DNA of 43,720 nucleotides from Acidimicrobiia bacterium (GTDB lineage Bacteria; Actinomycetota; Acidimicrobiia; Spongiisociales; UBA5794). This document shows, piece by piece, positions 22,806 to 31,221 of this stretch. The notes under the pieces are model-generated. The model was not told the DNA's origin. It searched no databases and saw only the letters and a program-made list of their open reading frames with translations. The stretch covers positions 1-43,720 of the forward strand of contig JASJCF010000001.1 in NCBI GenBank assembly GCA_030066265.1. The letters are read 5' to 3'. Position 1 is the first letter of the stretch. Every line of letters starts with the position of its first letter. Made by a program: the position numbers and the translations under genes.

Positions 22806-25800
22806 TCAGAACACCGAGCTGGGGCCGAGGAGCTCTTGGAGCTCGGCGAACAGGGCCGAGCGCGGATCCACTCGATGCTCCGCTCCGACCCGCAACACCT
22901 TCTCCCCGGCGTCGCCCTGCATGTGGATGTAGACGGGAGCGGTGCCCGGGTGGTTCATCAGCACATCTTTGAGCTTGGCGACCACGGCAGGCGACATGCG
23001 CGACGCCGACACCCGGACGCGGACCGACCGGTCGACCGACAGCTCTGGCTCCGAGATGGACTGTGCGATGAACTTCACGTCATCGCCTCGGTGATCGACG
23101 CGGCCTCGCATCACGACGACGGCGTCCTCACGGATCATCGGCCCGAACTCAGCAACGGTCTTGGGGAAGGCAACAGCCTCCACGCTTCCCTGGAGGTCCT
23201 CCAACGAGAAGTACACCATGGGATCGCCGGCCCGGGTGTACCGTCGATTCACTGCGCCGATCACGCCGGCGATGGTGGCCTGCGACCGGTCCTCACGGTC
23301 CCACAGCCCGGGGACGCTCGTGTCGGTCAGCTGGTCCAGCACGCCTTCGACACCGAGCAATGGGTGGTCCGAGATGTAGAGGCCGAGCATCTCCTTCTCG
23401 AACCCGAGACGCACCTTCTTGTCCCACTCATGGGTCGGCACCTCGGTGCGTTCGGCGGATAGCGAGTCGTCGGCGCCCCCGAACAGGCTGTACTGGCCGG
23501 CCTCCTCTGCGCGGCGGCGCTCCAGCGTGACATCGACCACTCGGTACGACTCCTCGAGCAGGCCTCGCCGGGAATACCCGAGGGCGTCGAACGCGCCAGC
23601 CTTGATCATCGACTCGATCGTTCGTTTGTTCAGGACCTGGACGTCCACACGATCGATGAAGTCGAAGAAGTCGACGAAGGACCCGTTCTTCTCGCGTTCG
23701 GCGACGATCAGGTCGGTGACCGCCTCCCCCACGTTGCGCACCGCCGAGAGCCCGAACACGATCTGGCCGTCGGCCGCCGAGAAATCCCGGTCCGAGACGT
23801 TGACTCCCGGCACGAGGACGGGAATGCCCATCATGCGGCACTCGTGCAGGTATTGGGCCGTCTTGTCCTTGTCGCGTTTGACCGCGGTGAGCAGCGCCGC
23901 CATGTACTCAGCGGGATAGTGAGCCTTCAGCCATGCCGTCTGGTACGCGACGAGCGCATACGCAGCCGAATGGCTCTTGTTGAAGCCGTAACCCGCGAAG
24001 TGCTCGATGAACCCGAAGAGGTCCTTTGCGAGCTCCTCGTCGTACCCGCTCTCGAGGCAGCCTGCGACGAACTTCGCCTCTTGCTCGCGCATGACCGAAG
24101 GGATCTTCTTGCCCATGGCCTTGCGCAGGCTGTCCGCGTCCGCCATGGAGAAGCCCGCGATCCGCTCGGCGGTCTGCATCACCTGCTCCTGGAACACCAT
24201 GATCCCGTAGGAGTCCGCGAGCACGGGCTCCAGGTCGGGATGCGGATACTCGACCGGCGCCTTGCCGTTCTTGCGGTCTGCGTATTCGAGGTGCATGCCC
24301 GCACCGAGCGGGCCCGGTCGATACAACGCATTGAGAGCGATCAGGTGCTCGAAGCGGTCCGGTCCGAGGTTGCGCATCAGCGCCCGCATGGGGCCGCCCT
24401 CGAACTGGAAGACGCCCATCGAGTCGCCCTTTCGGAGCATGGTGAACACCGCAGGGTCGTCGAGCGGTATCCCGTCGATGTCGGGGCGAGACCCCGTGTT
24501 GCGCTCGATCAGCTCGAGCGCCCGTTCGATGGTTGCCAGGTTGCGCAGGCCGAGGAAGTCCATCTTCAGGAGCCCGAGGGCCTCGACCCCGTGCATCTCG
24601 TATTGGGTCACGACCTCGGCCTCGTCACCCTTGCGTTGTGTGGGCACGATGTTCGTCAGCGGCTCCGGGGAGATCACCACCGCGGCGGCGTGGATCGAGT
24701 CCTGCCTCCGGAGCCCTTCGAGACCGCGTGCGGTCTCGATGATCTCCCGTGCGCCGTCCATCGAGTCGAGCAGCTCCCGAAGGCCCGATGCCGCGGCGTA
24801 GTGGTCGCGATCGGCACTCGATGCGTCTGCACCGGGCGGCGTCAGGCACTGGTCGATCGTCGCGTCCTTTCCCAGGATCGCCGGAGGCATGGCTTTCGCG
24901 AGCTGGTCTCCCGCCGAGTACGGATAGTCCAGGACTCTCGCCGCATCGCGGATCGCCTGTTTGCCCTTGATCGTGGAGAAGGTGATGATCTGGGCAACGT
25001 GGTCGGAGCCGTACTTCTCGGCGCAATACCGGATCACGTCCGCCCGATACCGCTCATCGAAGTCCATGTCGATGTCGGGCATCTCCTTGCGTCCAGGGTT
25101 CAGGAACCGCTCGAAGATCAGGCCGTACTCGAGGGGATCGAGGTCGGTGATCCCGAGGGAGTAGGCGACGATCGACCCTGCCGCTGATCCGCGGCCCGGC
25201 CCGGTGCGGATCCTCTGGCTCGCTGCGTATGCGATGAGGTCCCACACGATGAGGAAGTACGCCGAGAAGCCCATCTCGGAGATCACGCGCAACTCGTAGT
25301 CGATGCGTTCCTGGACGTCGCCGTCGAGCGCTCCGTACCTGCGATGGGCTCCCTCGGTCACGAGATGGCGGAGATAGGAATCCTCGTCGTGGCCCTCGGG
25401 CACCGGGAACTGGGGAAGGAGGATCTGACCGAAGTCGATCGTCAGGTCGGCACGCTCGGCGATCCACAGTGTGTTGTCGCATGCAGCCGGGAACTGGTCG
25501 TGCGGAAACAGTGCGCGCATCTGGGCGGCTGACTTGATGTAGAACTCCTGGGAGTGGAACTTGAACCGCTGCTCCTCTGACTTGATGGAGCCGGTTTGGA
25601 TGCACAGCAGGGCGTCATGTGCTTCGGCCTCGTCGGCTCGCGTGTAGTGCGAGTCGTTTGCCGCGAGGAGCGGAGCGTCGATCCGCCTGGCGATGTCGAG
25701 GAGATCCCCCATGATCCTCTGCTGGGCGGGGATGCCGTGATCCTGGAGCTCCACGAAGAAGTTCTGCTTGCCGAAGATGTCCTGGTACATGCCGGCAGCC

Positions 25801-26351
25801 GCAATCGCAGCGTCGACATCTCGCTCCGTCCCATGCTGATCGTCGTCTGCCGCCTCGTCGACCCCGAGGAGCTGCGGGACATGGCCACCGAGACATCCGG
25901 TCGTGGCGATGAGCCCGTCGGCGTGCTGTGCCAGGAGCTCGGCGTCCATCCGTGGCTTGTAGTAGAAGCCCTCCGAGTAGGCGAGCGACGCGAGCTTCAT
26001 CAGGTTCCGATACCCGGTCTCGTTTTCGGCCAGGATCGTCATGTGGTAGCGGACATCGTCCCGGCGCGGAGGTCGGTCGAACCGGCTACCGGGCGTCAGG
26101 TACGCCTCGATGCCGATGATCGGCTTGACGCCGACGTCGACGGCCGCCTTGTAGAAGTCGACCACGCCGTAGAGCACACCGTGGTCCGTGATGGCAACGG
26201 CTGGTTGCCCGTCGGCCCGGACGGCACGGACCAGGTCGTCGACGCGCGCCGCACCGTCGAGCATCGAGAACTCGGTGTGGACATGGAGGTGAGCGAAGCT
26301 GTCGGCCAACCGGAAATCCGTCGTCGAATCACACGCATGTAAGCATGTCAC
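22806..26351 (-). CDS. dnaE: DNA polymerase III alpha subunit (DnaE1 type)
   Basis: The replicative polymerase, about 1,181 residues. The PHP domain opens with HLHVHTEFSMLDGA (21-34). The catalytic palm has PDIDMDFD (425-432, Asp426 and Asp428) and LLKMDFLGL for the third Asp. The tandem helix-hairpin-helix region (FNKSHSAAYALVAYQTAWLK onward), the clamp-binding motif QYSLFG (953-958) and a C-terminal OB fold follow. The start is uncertain: GTG 26351 gives the full frame, while TTG 26309 gives MADSFAHLHVHTE, closer to the family; neither has a clear Shine-Dalgarno. Several PHP metal-ligand positions look retained, so proofreading by PHP as in mycobacterial DnaE1 is possible. It is divergent from pfkA. 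Confidence 0.96.
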   Translation of the reverse strand: MTCLHACDSTTDFRLADSFAHLHVHTEFSMLDGAARVDDLVRAVRADGQPAVAITDHGVLYGVVDFYKAAVDVGVKPIIGIEAYLTPGSRFDRPPRRDDVRYHMTILAENETGYRNLMKLASLAYSEGFYYKPRMDAELLAQHADGLIATTGCLGGHVPQLLGVDEAADDDQHGTERDVDAAIAAAGMYQDIFGKQNFFVELQDHGIPAQQRIMGDLLDIARRIDAPLLAANDSHYTRADEAEAHDALLCIQTGSIKSEEQRFKFHSQEFYIKSAAQMRALFPHDQFPAACDNTLWIAERADLTIDFGQILLPQFPVPEGHDEDSYLRHLVTEGAHRRYGALDGDVQERIDYELRVISEMGFSAYFLIVWDLIAYAASQRIRTGPGRGSAAGSIVAYSLGITDLDPLEYGLIFERFLNPGRKEMPDIDMDFDERYRADVIRYCAEKYGSDHVAQIITFSTIKGKQAIRDAARVLDYPYSAGDQLAKAMPPAILGKDATIDQCLTPPGADASSADRDHYAAASGLRELLDSMDGAREIIETARGLEGLRRQDSIHAAAVVISPEPLTNIVPTQRKGDEAEVVTQYEMHGVEALGLLKMDFLGLRNLATIERALELIERNTGSRPDIDGIPLDDPAVFTMLRKGDSMGVFQFEGGPMRALMRNLGPDRFEHLIALNALYRPGPLGAGMHLEYADRKNGKAPVEYPHPDLEPVLADSYGIMVFQEQVMQTAERIAGFSMADADSLRKAMGKKIPSVMREQEAKFVAGCLESGYDEELAKDLFGFIEHFAGYGFNKSHSAAYALVAYQTAWLKAHYPAEYMAALLTAVKRDKDKTAQYLHECRMMGIPVLVPGVNVSDRDFSAADGQIVFGLSAVRNVGEAVTDLIVAEREKNGSFVDFFDFIDRVDVQVLNKRTIESMIKAGAFDALGYSRRGLLEESYRVVDVTLERRRAEEAGQYSLFGGADDSLSAERTEVPTHEWDKKVRLGFEKEMLGLYISDHPLLGVEGVLDQLTDTSVPGLWDREDRSQATIAGVIGAVNRRYTRAGDPMVYFSLEDLQGSVEAVAFPKTVAEFGPMIREDAVVVMRGRVDHRGDDVKFIAQSISEPELSVDRSVRVRVSASRMSPAVVAKLKDVLMNHPGTAPVYIHMQGDAGEKVLRVGAEHRVDPRSALFAELQELLGPSSVF

Positions 26352-26426
26352 GAGGGCTTCCGCCAGACCCGCCCGGTACGGTCGTAGGCCCTGCGGAACG
26401 GGGACTCCGGGGAGTCGGCGACCACC

Positions 26427-26434
26427 TAAGGTTA
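26427..26434. promoter_or_regulatory. Overlapping divergent -10 hexamers of dnaE and pfkA
   Basis: CCTAAGGTTAGG (26425-26436) contains TAAGGT on the plus strand (26427-26432, towards pfkA) and TAACCT on the minus strand (26434-26429, towards dnaE). If both are real, only one polymerase can use the site at a time. No good -35 is visible on either side. Confidence 0.3.
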
Positions 26435-26489
26435 GGCGTCCGGCGACGGCGTGCCGTGCTGTGGCCGAGTTCCGGTGCGAGGAGGAATC

Positions 26490-27515
26490 GTGAGCGTTGT
26501 CGGAGTGCTCACTGCGGGCGGTGACTGCCCGGGTCTCAATGCGGTGATCCGCGGCGTCGTGGCACGCGCCGAGCAGGTCGGCGTCGAAGTCGTGGGCATC
26601 CGCAACGGGTGGGAAGGGCTCATGAAGGATCGCACGATGCAGCTCGAGCGTGACGACGTTCGAGGCATTCTCGGGAGGGGTGGGACCATCCTCGGCACCT
26701 CACGGATGGATCCCTATGTCCACGGCGATGGCCTGACGTCGTGCAATCGGACCCTCAGTCGAAATGGCATCGAGAGCCTGATCGTCATCGGAGGGGACGG
26801 CACGTTGCGATCCGCCATGAAGCTCGCCGAGGAGGGCCTGCCGGTCATCGGCGTGCCGAAGACCATCGACAACGACATCGCCGGCACCGATGTGACCTTC
26901 GGCTTCGCAACAGCCGTGCAGATCGCCTCCGATGCCATCGATCGGTTGACGACCACTGCGGAAGCTCACAACCGGGTGATCGTCGTCGAGGTGATGGGCC
27001 GCACGAAGGGCTGGATCGCCACGTACGCCGGCATCTCCGGCGGGGCAGACGCCGTGCTCATCCCTGAGTACCCGTACGACCTGGATGCGATCGCACAGAC
27101 GATCAGGAAGCGGCATCGGGCCGGCCACAGCTATTCGATCATCGTCGTTGCCGAGGGCGTCAAGCCTCCCAAGGGCTACGAACCGCCCGTCATGAAGAAG
27201 GATGCGTTCGGTTTCGATCGGCTCGGCGGTGTCTCATTCCAGATCGCCGATGCCATCGAGGACCTGACGCAATTCGAGACGCGGGTCTCGGTTCTCGGCC
27301 ACATCCAGCGCGGTGGGACACCGGTTGCGTCAGACCGGGTGCTGGCGACACGGCTCGGCGTCGCAGCGCTCGACTTCGCGAACGACGGCATGACGAACGT
27401 CATGGCGGCGGTGCAGGGGAACGAGATCGTCGCCGTCCCCATGAAGATCGCCACGGAATCGATCCGGGGTGTGCCCGAGGACATCTACGCAACCGCTGCC
27501 GTGTTCTTCAACTGA
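26490..27515 (+). CDS. pfkA: 6-phosphofructokinase (PfkA family, G104/K124 type)
   Basis: A 341-residue glycolytic enzyme phosphorylating fructose 6-phosphate. Motifs are GGDCPGLNAVIRG, GGDGTLRSA (Asp103, Gly104), PKTIDNDIAGTD (Lys124, catalytic Asp127), VEVMGRTKGW and GHIQRGG. Residues fall at the same numbers as in the E. coli enzyme. Gly104 is the ATP-type residue, while Lys124 is the residue typical of PPi-dependent enzymes; this mixed pair is known in a bacterial subgroup whose phosphate donor must be tested. GTG 26490 is preceded by GGAGGAATC, an excellent ribosome-binding site; an ATG 13 codons upstream lacks family similarity. A GC hairpin directly follows the stop. Confidence 0.95.
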   Translation: MSVVGVLTAGGDCPGLNAVIRGVVARAEQVGVEVVGIRNGWEGLMKDRTMQLERDDVRGILGRGGTILGTSRMDPYVHGDGLTSCNRTLSRNGIESLIVIGGDGTLRSAMKLAEEGLPVIGVPKTIDNDIAGTDVTFGFATAVQIASDAIDRLTTTAEAHNRVIVVEVMGRTKGWIATYAGISGGADAVLIPEYPYDLDAIAQTIRKRHRAGHSYSIIVVAEGVKPPKGYEPPVMKKDAFGFDRLGGVSFQIADAIEDLTQFETRVSVLGHIQRGGTPVASDRVLATRLGVAALDFANDGMTNVMAAVQGNEIVAVPMKIATESIRGVPEDIYATAAVFFN

Positions 27516-27530
27516 CCCGGCATCGCCGGG
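27516..27530. terminator. GC-rich hairpin after pfkA
   Basis: A perfect inverted repeat CCCGGC-ATC-GCCGGG begins at the first base after the pfkA stop, in the 35-bp junction with the convergent WS/DGAT gene. It has no T tract, as is usual for many actinobacterial terminator-like hairpins, and could serve both directions. Confidence 0.45.
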
Positions 27531-27550
27531 CCTGCGTCACAGGGTTCCCC

Positions 27551-29059
27551 TCACCGGGTGCCCATGGGCGGTGCCTTCTTGACGGGTGCAGCATCCTCGA
27601 CCGGTGCGGCATCCTCGGGGATCGCATAGGCCTCTGGCGGGAGCGGCTCCGCATCCTTCATCTCGGTGAAGGCGTACTGGAGCGCATGACGCATCGCCGC
27701 CGAGTCCTCGATGAGGGTCCGGTCCATGTTGATGCCGATGTCGATCGCGCCGTTGAGGGAGAACATCGCAATCCCGACACCGTGGCTCTCCCAGAGGGGG
27801 ACCAACGGGTACGTCGCCAACATCGGGCTCCCCGCCAGGTACATCGGGAACTGGGGACCAGGGACGTTCGTCACGGTCATGTTGAAGGGGCGAATCACTC
27901 CGCTCGCAAGGCGCGCGGCCAACGACACGAGTGTCGCCGGGGCACCGGTCGAGACTTGCACGAGCGTCGAGGCGCCGAGTGCCTGATCGGTCTCCTTGAG
28001 TGCCTTCGTCTCGTCCTTGACGATCTGGATGCGCCTGGCCGGCTCAGGCTCGGCCACGGGCAGGGTCATCAGCCACATGGCCACCTTGTTGCCGAGCGTG
28101 CCTTTCTCGTCCTCGGTGCGAACGGACACCGGTGCCATGATCCGGAACTCGACGTCGTCGAGCTCCTCCTCGGACATGCCGCCCTCGGTGAGGAGGTACC
28201 GTCGCACTGCGCCGGAGACCACGGCGATCATGGCGTCGTTGACCGTGGCTTCGTGGGCGTTCTTGATCGCCTTCACCTCGTCGAGCGGGAACTCGGTCCA
28301 GTCGAACCAGCGCGAGGGACCGATATCGCCGTTGAGCGGCGTCCGACCGGTCTGGGTGAGCCACCCCGACGCAAGGGAGGCGCCCACCGCCTGCAGCTTG
28401 TGATACCAATCGTCCCGGATGTCCTCGATGTCTTGCACGATGGCAGAGGCATTCCCGACTCGCCCGATGAGCCCGGAGATCGCCCTGGACACCTCCCGGA
28501 CGGCCAGCTCGGTGCCGTTGGGCGCAGGCCGCGCCGACCACGGTTGCGGATCGTCGATTGCGAGATCCGGCGTGAAGTCGAGGATGACGGCCATGAGGTC
28601 GATGCCAGACATGCCATCGATCATGCAATGGTGGATCTTCGTGACGATGGCGAACCCGCCGTCCGCAAGCCCTTCGACCACCCACAGCTCCCACAGCGGG
28701 CGCGTCCGGTCGAGCTGTTGGGACATGAGCCGGCCCACGAGGGCCTTCAGCTGGTCTTGACTGCCGGGGTGCGGCAGCGCAGTGTGCCGGACGTGGTAGT
28801 CCAGATGGAAGTGATCGTCGTCGACCCACACCGGTGAGCCCTCGAGCGGGACGGTCGCCAGCCGCTGCCGATAGCGAGGGATGGACTCGAGCCGGGACTC
28901 GATCAAGCGGCGAATCGTCTCGATGTCGACGCCGTCTCCGGACGTGGCGGGACCCGGACCGAAGAGCGCCACGGCGCCGACGTGCATGTGCGTCGTTCGG
29001 GACTCGAGGGCGAGGAACGATCCGTCGAGATTGGACAGGCGTTCGTAGTGAACGGTCAC
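27551..29059 (-). CDS. Wax ester synthase/diacylglycerol acyltransferase (WS/DGAT)
   Basis: A 502-residue acyltransferase making triacylglycerol and/or wax esters from acyl-CoA. The catalytic HHxxxDG motif is intact as HHCMIDG (143-149). Further conserved blocks are PLWELWVVEGL, TVNDAMIAVVSGAVRRYL and the C-terminal MTVTNVPGPQFPMYLAGSPM. Such enzymes are abundant in storage-lipid-making actinobacteria. The Pro/Ala-rich tail with two EDAAPV repeats is unusual. The GTG start overlaps the rluD stop by 4 nt (GTGA), so it is translated with a pseudouridine synthase. The enzyme associates with membranes or lipid inclusions. Confidence 0.94.
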   Translation of the reverse strand: MTVHYERLSNLDGSFLALESRTTHMHVGAVALFGPGPATSGDGVDIETIRRLIESRLESIPRYRQRLATVPLEGSPVWVDDDHFHLDYHVRHTALPHPGSQDQLKALVGRLMSQQLDRTRPLWELWVVEGLADGGFAIVTKIHHCMIDGMSGIDLMAVILDFTPDLAIDDPQPWSARPAPNGTELAVREVSRAISGLIGRVGNASAIVQDIEDIRDDWYHKLQAVGASLASGWLTQTGRTPLNGDIGPSRWFDWTEFPLDEVKAIKNAHEATVNDAMIAVVSGAVRRYLLTEGGMSEEELDDVEFRIMAPVSVRTEDEKGTLGNKVAMWLMTLPVAEPEPARRIQIVKDETKALKETDQALGASTLVQVSTGAPATLVSLAARLASGVIRPFNMTVTNVPGPQFPMYLAGSPMLATYPLVPLWESHGVGIAMFSLNGAIDIGINMDRTLIEDSAAMRHALQYAFTEMKDAEPLPPEAYAIPEDAAPVEDAAPVKKAPPMGTR

Positions 29060-30018
29060 AATGCTCTCCCGTCGACGTCGACCACGTGACCCGTGACCGG
29101 GTCACCCAACGCCGCAAGACTATCGCCGAGATCTCGCGGAAGCGGGGCCGTCAGATCGACCGGCCCTCCCGTGACCGGGTGGTGGAATCGCAGCTGGCGG
29201 GCATGGAGCCATGGACGTCCAGGGTCCGCTGCCCCGCCGGTCTTGCCATAGGCCCGGTCGCCGATGATCGGATGGTGGATCGACCGCATGTGCACGCGGA
29301 TCTGATGGGTTCTCCCCGTGTCGAGCCTCACCGATGCCAATGTCACCGCGGGGATATCCCATCCGGCGACACGCCGATAGTGCGTTCGCGCGAACCGGCC
29401 TCCAGCGTCCAATCGCATCCGTGTCGGATTGGCGGGGTCTCGCCCGATCGGTGCTTCGATGGTGCCCGTCGTGCTGGTCATCGCACCGTCGACCAGTGCC
29501 AGGTAGCGACGCTCGACCAGCCGTTCCGACAGAGCGCCACGCAGCAAGCGGTGCGCCTCGTCGGTGCGCGCGACCAGCAACAATCCGGACGTGTCTCGAT
29601 CGAGCCGATGCACGATCCCCCACCGTCCGGCGTCGCCGACACCCTCGACCTCGGGATACGACGAGAGCAGCCCGTGGACCAGGGTGCCCGCCGACCGCTC
29701 GGATGTCGGATGGACCACGACACCGACCGGCTTGTCCACCACGATCAGGTGATCATCCTCGAACACGACGGCGAACGGCACGTCGTCGTCCGGCTGCATC
29801 GACGGGGCCCGCGGCTCATGACGGACCAGGATCTCGCTCCCGCTTCCGACGCGGGTCGAGCCTTTGACCGGGGCACCGTCGACCAGGACGTCGCCGGCAT
29901 CCACGATGTCGCGCGCCACAGACCTCGACACGTCCAGGAGGGCCGAAATCGCTCGGTCGGTTCGCTCGCCGTCGAGGTCCTCCGGCACGATCAGGCGGTG
30001 CTCAGCCCCTTCTGCCAC
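29056..30018 (-). CDS. rluD: RluA/RluD-family pseudouridine synthase
   Basis: A 320-residue RNA-modifying enzyme. An N-terminal S4 RNA-binding domain (about residues 18-65) precedes the RluA catalytic fold. The catalytic Asp is Asp140 in GIVHRLDRDTSGLLL, and the RTHQIRVHM motif is present near residue 235. Enzymes at this locus next to lspA are usually annotated RluD, acting on 23S rRNA, but target sites cannot be read from sequence. It begins with GTG 30018, 17 bp inside lspA, and ends within the start of the WS/DGAT gene. The lspA-rluD order is conserved in Streptomyces and Mycobacterium. Confidence 0.94.
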   Translation of the reverse strand: MAEGAEHRLIVPEDLDGERTDRAISALLDVSRSVARDIVDAGDVLVDGAPVKGSTRVGSGSEILVRHEPRAPSMQPDDDVPFAVVFEDDHLIVVDKPVGVVVHPTSERSAGTLVHGLLSSYPEVEGVGDAGRWGIVHRLDRDTSGLLLVARTDEAHRLLRGALSERLVERRYLALVDGAMTSTTGTIEAPIGRDPANPTRMRLDAGGRFARTHYRRVAGWDIPAVTLASVRLDTGRTHQIRVHMRSIHHPIIGDRAYGKTGGAADPGRPWLHARQLRFHHPVTGGPVDLTAPLPRDLGDSLAALGDPVTGHVVDVDGRAL

Positions 30019-30556
30019 GGCGGAACACGAAGGTCGACACCAGCAGCAACATCACGCCGATGGTGACGGCGGCGTCAGCCACGTTGAACGTTGCGAAGAA
30101 CGAGAAGTCGATGAAGTCGACGACCGCTCCATCGAGGAGGCCGCTCCCCCGGAAGAGTCGATCGATCAGGTTGCCGATCGCACCGCCGAGAACGAGCCCG
30201 AGCGAAACGGCCTCGATCCTCCGGCTCGCATCGCCGAGCACGAAGATGATGAGGCCGATGACACCGAACACGACAATGGCGATCAGCGGTCCCGCCCCGG
30301 TGAGCATGGAGAACGACGCCCCGGTGTTGAACGTCAGCCGGAACTGAAAGAAGTCCTCGATGATGACGATCGGCCCTTCGTCGAGGGCGTTGAGCGCCCA
30401 CCACTTCGTGAGCTGATCGATGAGAACGACGACCCCCGCCACCATGAAGGCGACGACGCGGTTGCTCAGATGCGATTCGCTGCTTCCACGGTCGTCGTCG
30501 CGTACGGCAGGGCTTCCAGCCGCGCCACCGGGATCGGCTCCCCCGTCACTTCGCAT
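30002..30556 (-). CDS. lspA: Lipoprotein signal peptidase II
   Basis: A 184-residue membrane aspartyl protease that removes signal peptides from diacylglyceryl-modified prolipoproteins. The two catalytic Asp residues are Asp132 (GGAIGNLIDRL) and Asp161 (FNVADAAVTIG). Four membrane helices are predicted (about 34-50, 88-108, 115-131 and 158-178), with FNTGASFSM in the conserved loop. ATG 30556 yields a hydrophilic 32-residue N-terminal extension and a 91-bp overlap with the traR-like gene; the next ATG would remove half of helix 1, so I keep the long form. Its substrates include predicted lipoproteins such as the DJ-1-like protein in this window. Confidence 0.92.
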   Translation of the reverse strand: MRSDGGADPGGAAGSPAVRDDDRGSSESHLSNRVVAFMVAGVVVLIDQLTKWWALNALDEGPIVIIEDFFQFRLTFNTGASFSMLTGAGPLIAIVVFGVIGLIIFVLGDASRRIEAVSLGLVLGGAIGNLIDRLFRGSGLLDGAVVDFIDFSFFATFNVADAAVTIGVMLLLVSTFVFRRGRRG

Positions 30557-30837
30557 ATGCCGTACTGCCCCTTCTCCATGCGATCCTGGGCATGCTTCAC
30601 ACGTTCGAGGAGGTCCCGTGCGTTCTGGATCATCGCCAGATCCATCTCCATCTCGACTTCGATGGCCCCGCCGTCGACGTTGTCGGGATCGGCGCTGCGA
30701 TCGGCCGATGCCTCGGCGAGCTTGCTCTCCTCACGCTCGCGTTCGTGCTCGTCGATGATGGTTTCGAGCCGGATGCGTTCTTCTTCGAGCTTACGACGCA
30801 GCCTCTCGAGCGTGGACGGTGCAAGTTCCCTGGCCAT
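30466..30837 (-). CDS. TraR/DksA-family protein with a degenerate zinc finger
   Basis: A 123-residue protein: a long charged coiled-coil (about 8-90) followed by the DksA/TraR C-terminal block GQYGICEVTGEPIPVARLEA. Family members use four Cys to bind zinc (CxxC...CxxC); here only Cys95 remains, the others being Thr or other residues (CEVT and YATTTVEA). The hairpin may still enter the RNA polymerase secondary channel, but zinc binding by the usual ligands is not possible. ATG 30837 is 4 nt after AGGAGG. The position directly upstream of lspA and rluD matches Streptomyces, where a TraR-like gene occurs between ileS and lspA. Confidence 0.9.
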   Translation of the reverse strand: MARELAPSTLERLRRKLEEERIRLETIIDEHEREREESKLAEASADRSADPDNVDGGAIEVEMEMDLAMIQNARDLLERVKHAQDRMEKGQYGICEVTGEPIPVARLEALPYATTTVEAANRI

Positions 30838-30900
30838 CACTCCTCCTCGTGGCGACGGGAATGTAGCAGCCTGCGGGCCGGACCGGGCTTCTTGGGCGAA

Positions 30901-31191
30901 TCACGAGCGCGCGGACAGAGCCTCCTCGACCGCCGGGAGCGAGGCATCCGCCAGCTGCAGGGTCTTGAACCGCGTGGTCCGACCCGCAACCACGGTGATT
31001 CGCTTCACCCCGGTCGCCTCCCGAACCGTGTCGATGACCGCCTGGTTCGCCATTCCCTTGTGGGGAGGTGAGGCCACCTTCACCTTGACCCGATCACCGA
31101 GCAGTCCCACGACTTCGCTCCGCGAGGCGTTCGGCACCACGAGCACATCCACGAGGACGCCCTGGTCGCTCGCTCGGATCGGGTGCGCCAT
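30901..31191 (-). CDS. yggU: DUF167/YggU-family protein
   Basis: A 96-residue protein with the YggU pattern: an initial beta region LVDVLVVPNASRSEVVGLLGD, then VKVKVASPPHKGMANQAVID with the conserved PP.KG.AN motif, and a final TTRFKTLQLAD. No biochemical activity is established for this family. It probably heads the operon that continues with the traR-like gene, lspA, rluD and WS/DGAT. The ATG at 31191 follows TATCGT by 7 nt, suggesting a leaderless mRNA. Its promoter region is shared with the divergent ileS leader. A much longer open frame covers this gene but runs antisense through ileS and is rejected. Confidence 0.92.
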   Translation of the reverse strand: MAHPIRASDQGVLVDVLVVPNASRSEVVGLLGDRVKVKVASPPHKGMANQAVIDTVREATGVKRITVVAGRTTRFKTLQLADASLPAVEEALSARS

Positions 31192-31198
31192 GGAAGCG

Positions 31199-31204
31199 AC
31201 GATA
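31199..31204 (-). promoter_or_regulatory. Leaderless-type -10 box of yggU
   Basis: TATCGT (31204-31199, reading leftward) ends 7 nt before the yggU ATG, with no Shine-Dalgarno. It lies 6 bp from the oppositely directed ileS -10 candidate. Confidence 0.45.
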
Positions 31205-31209
31205 GGCGG

Positions 31210-31215
31210 TAACCT
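31210..31215 (+). promoter_or_regulatory. Candidate -10 box of the ileS leader
   Basis: TAACCT lies 16 nt upstream of the first helix of the T-box (GAGG at 31232). A start near 31222 would place the whole leader on the transcript. No clear -35 is seen. Confidence 0.4.
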
Positions 31216-31221
31216 CAGCCG

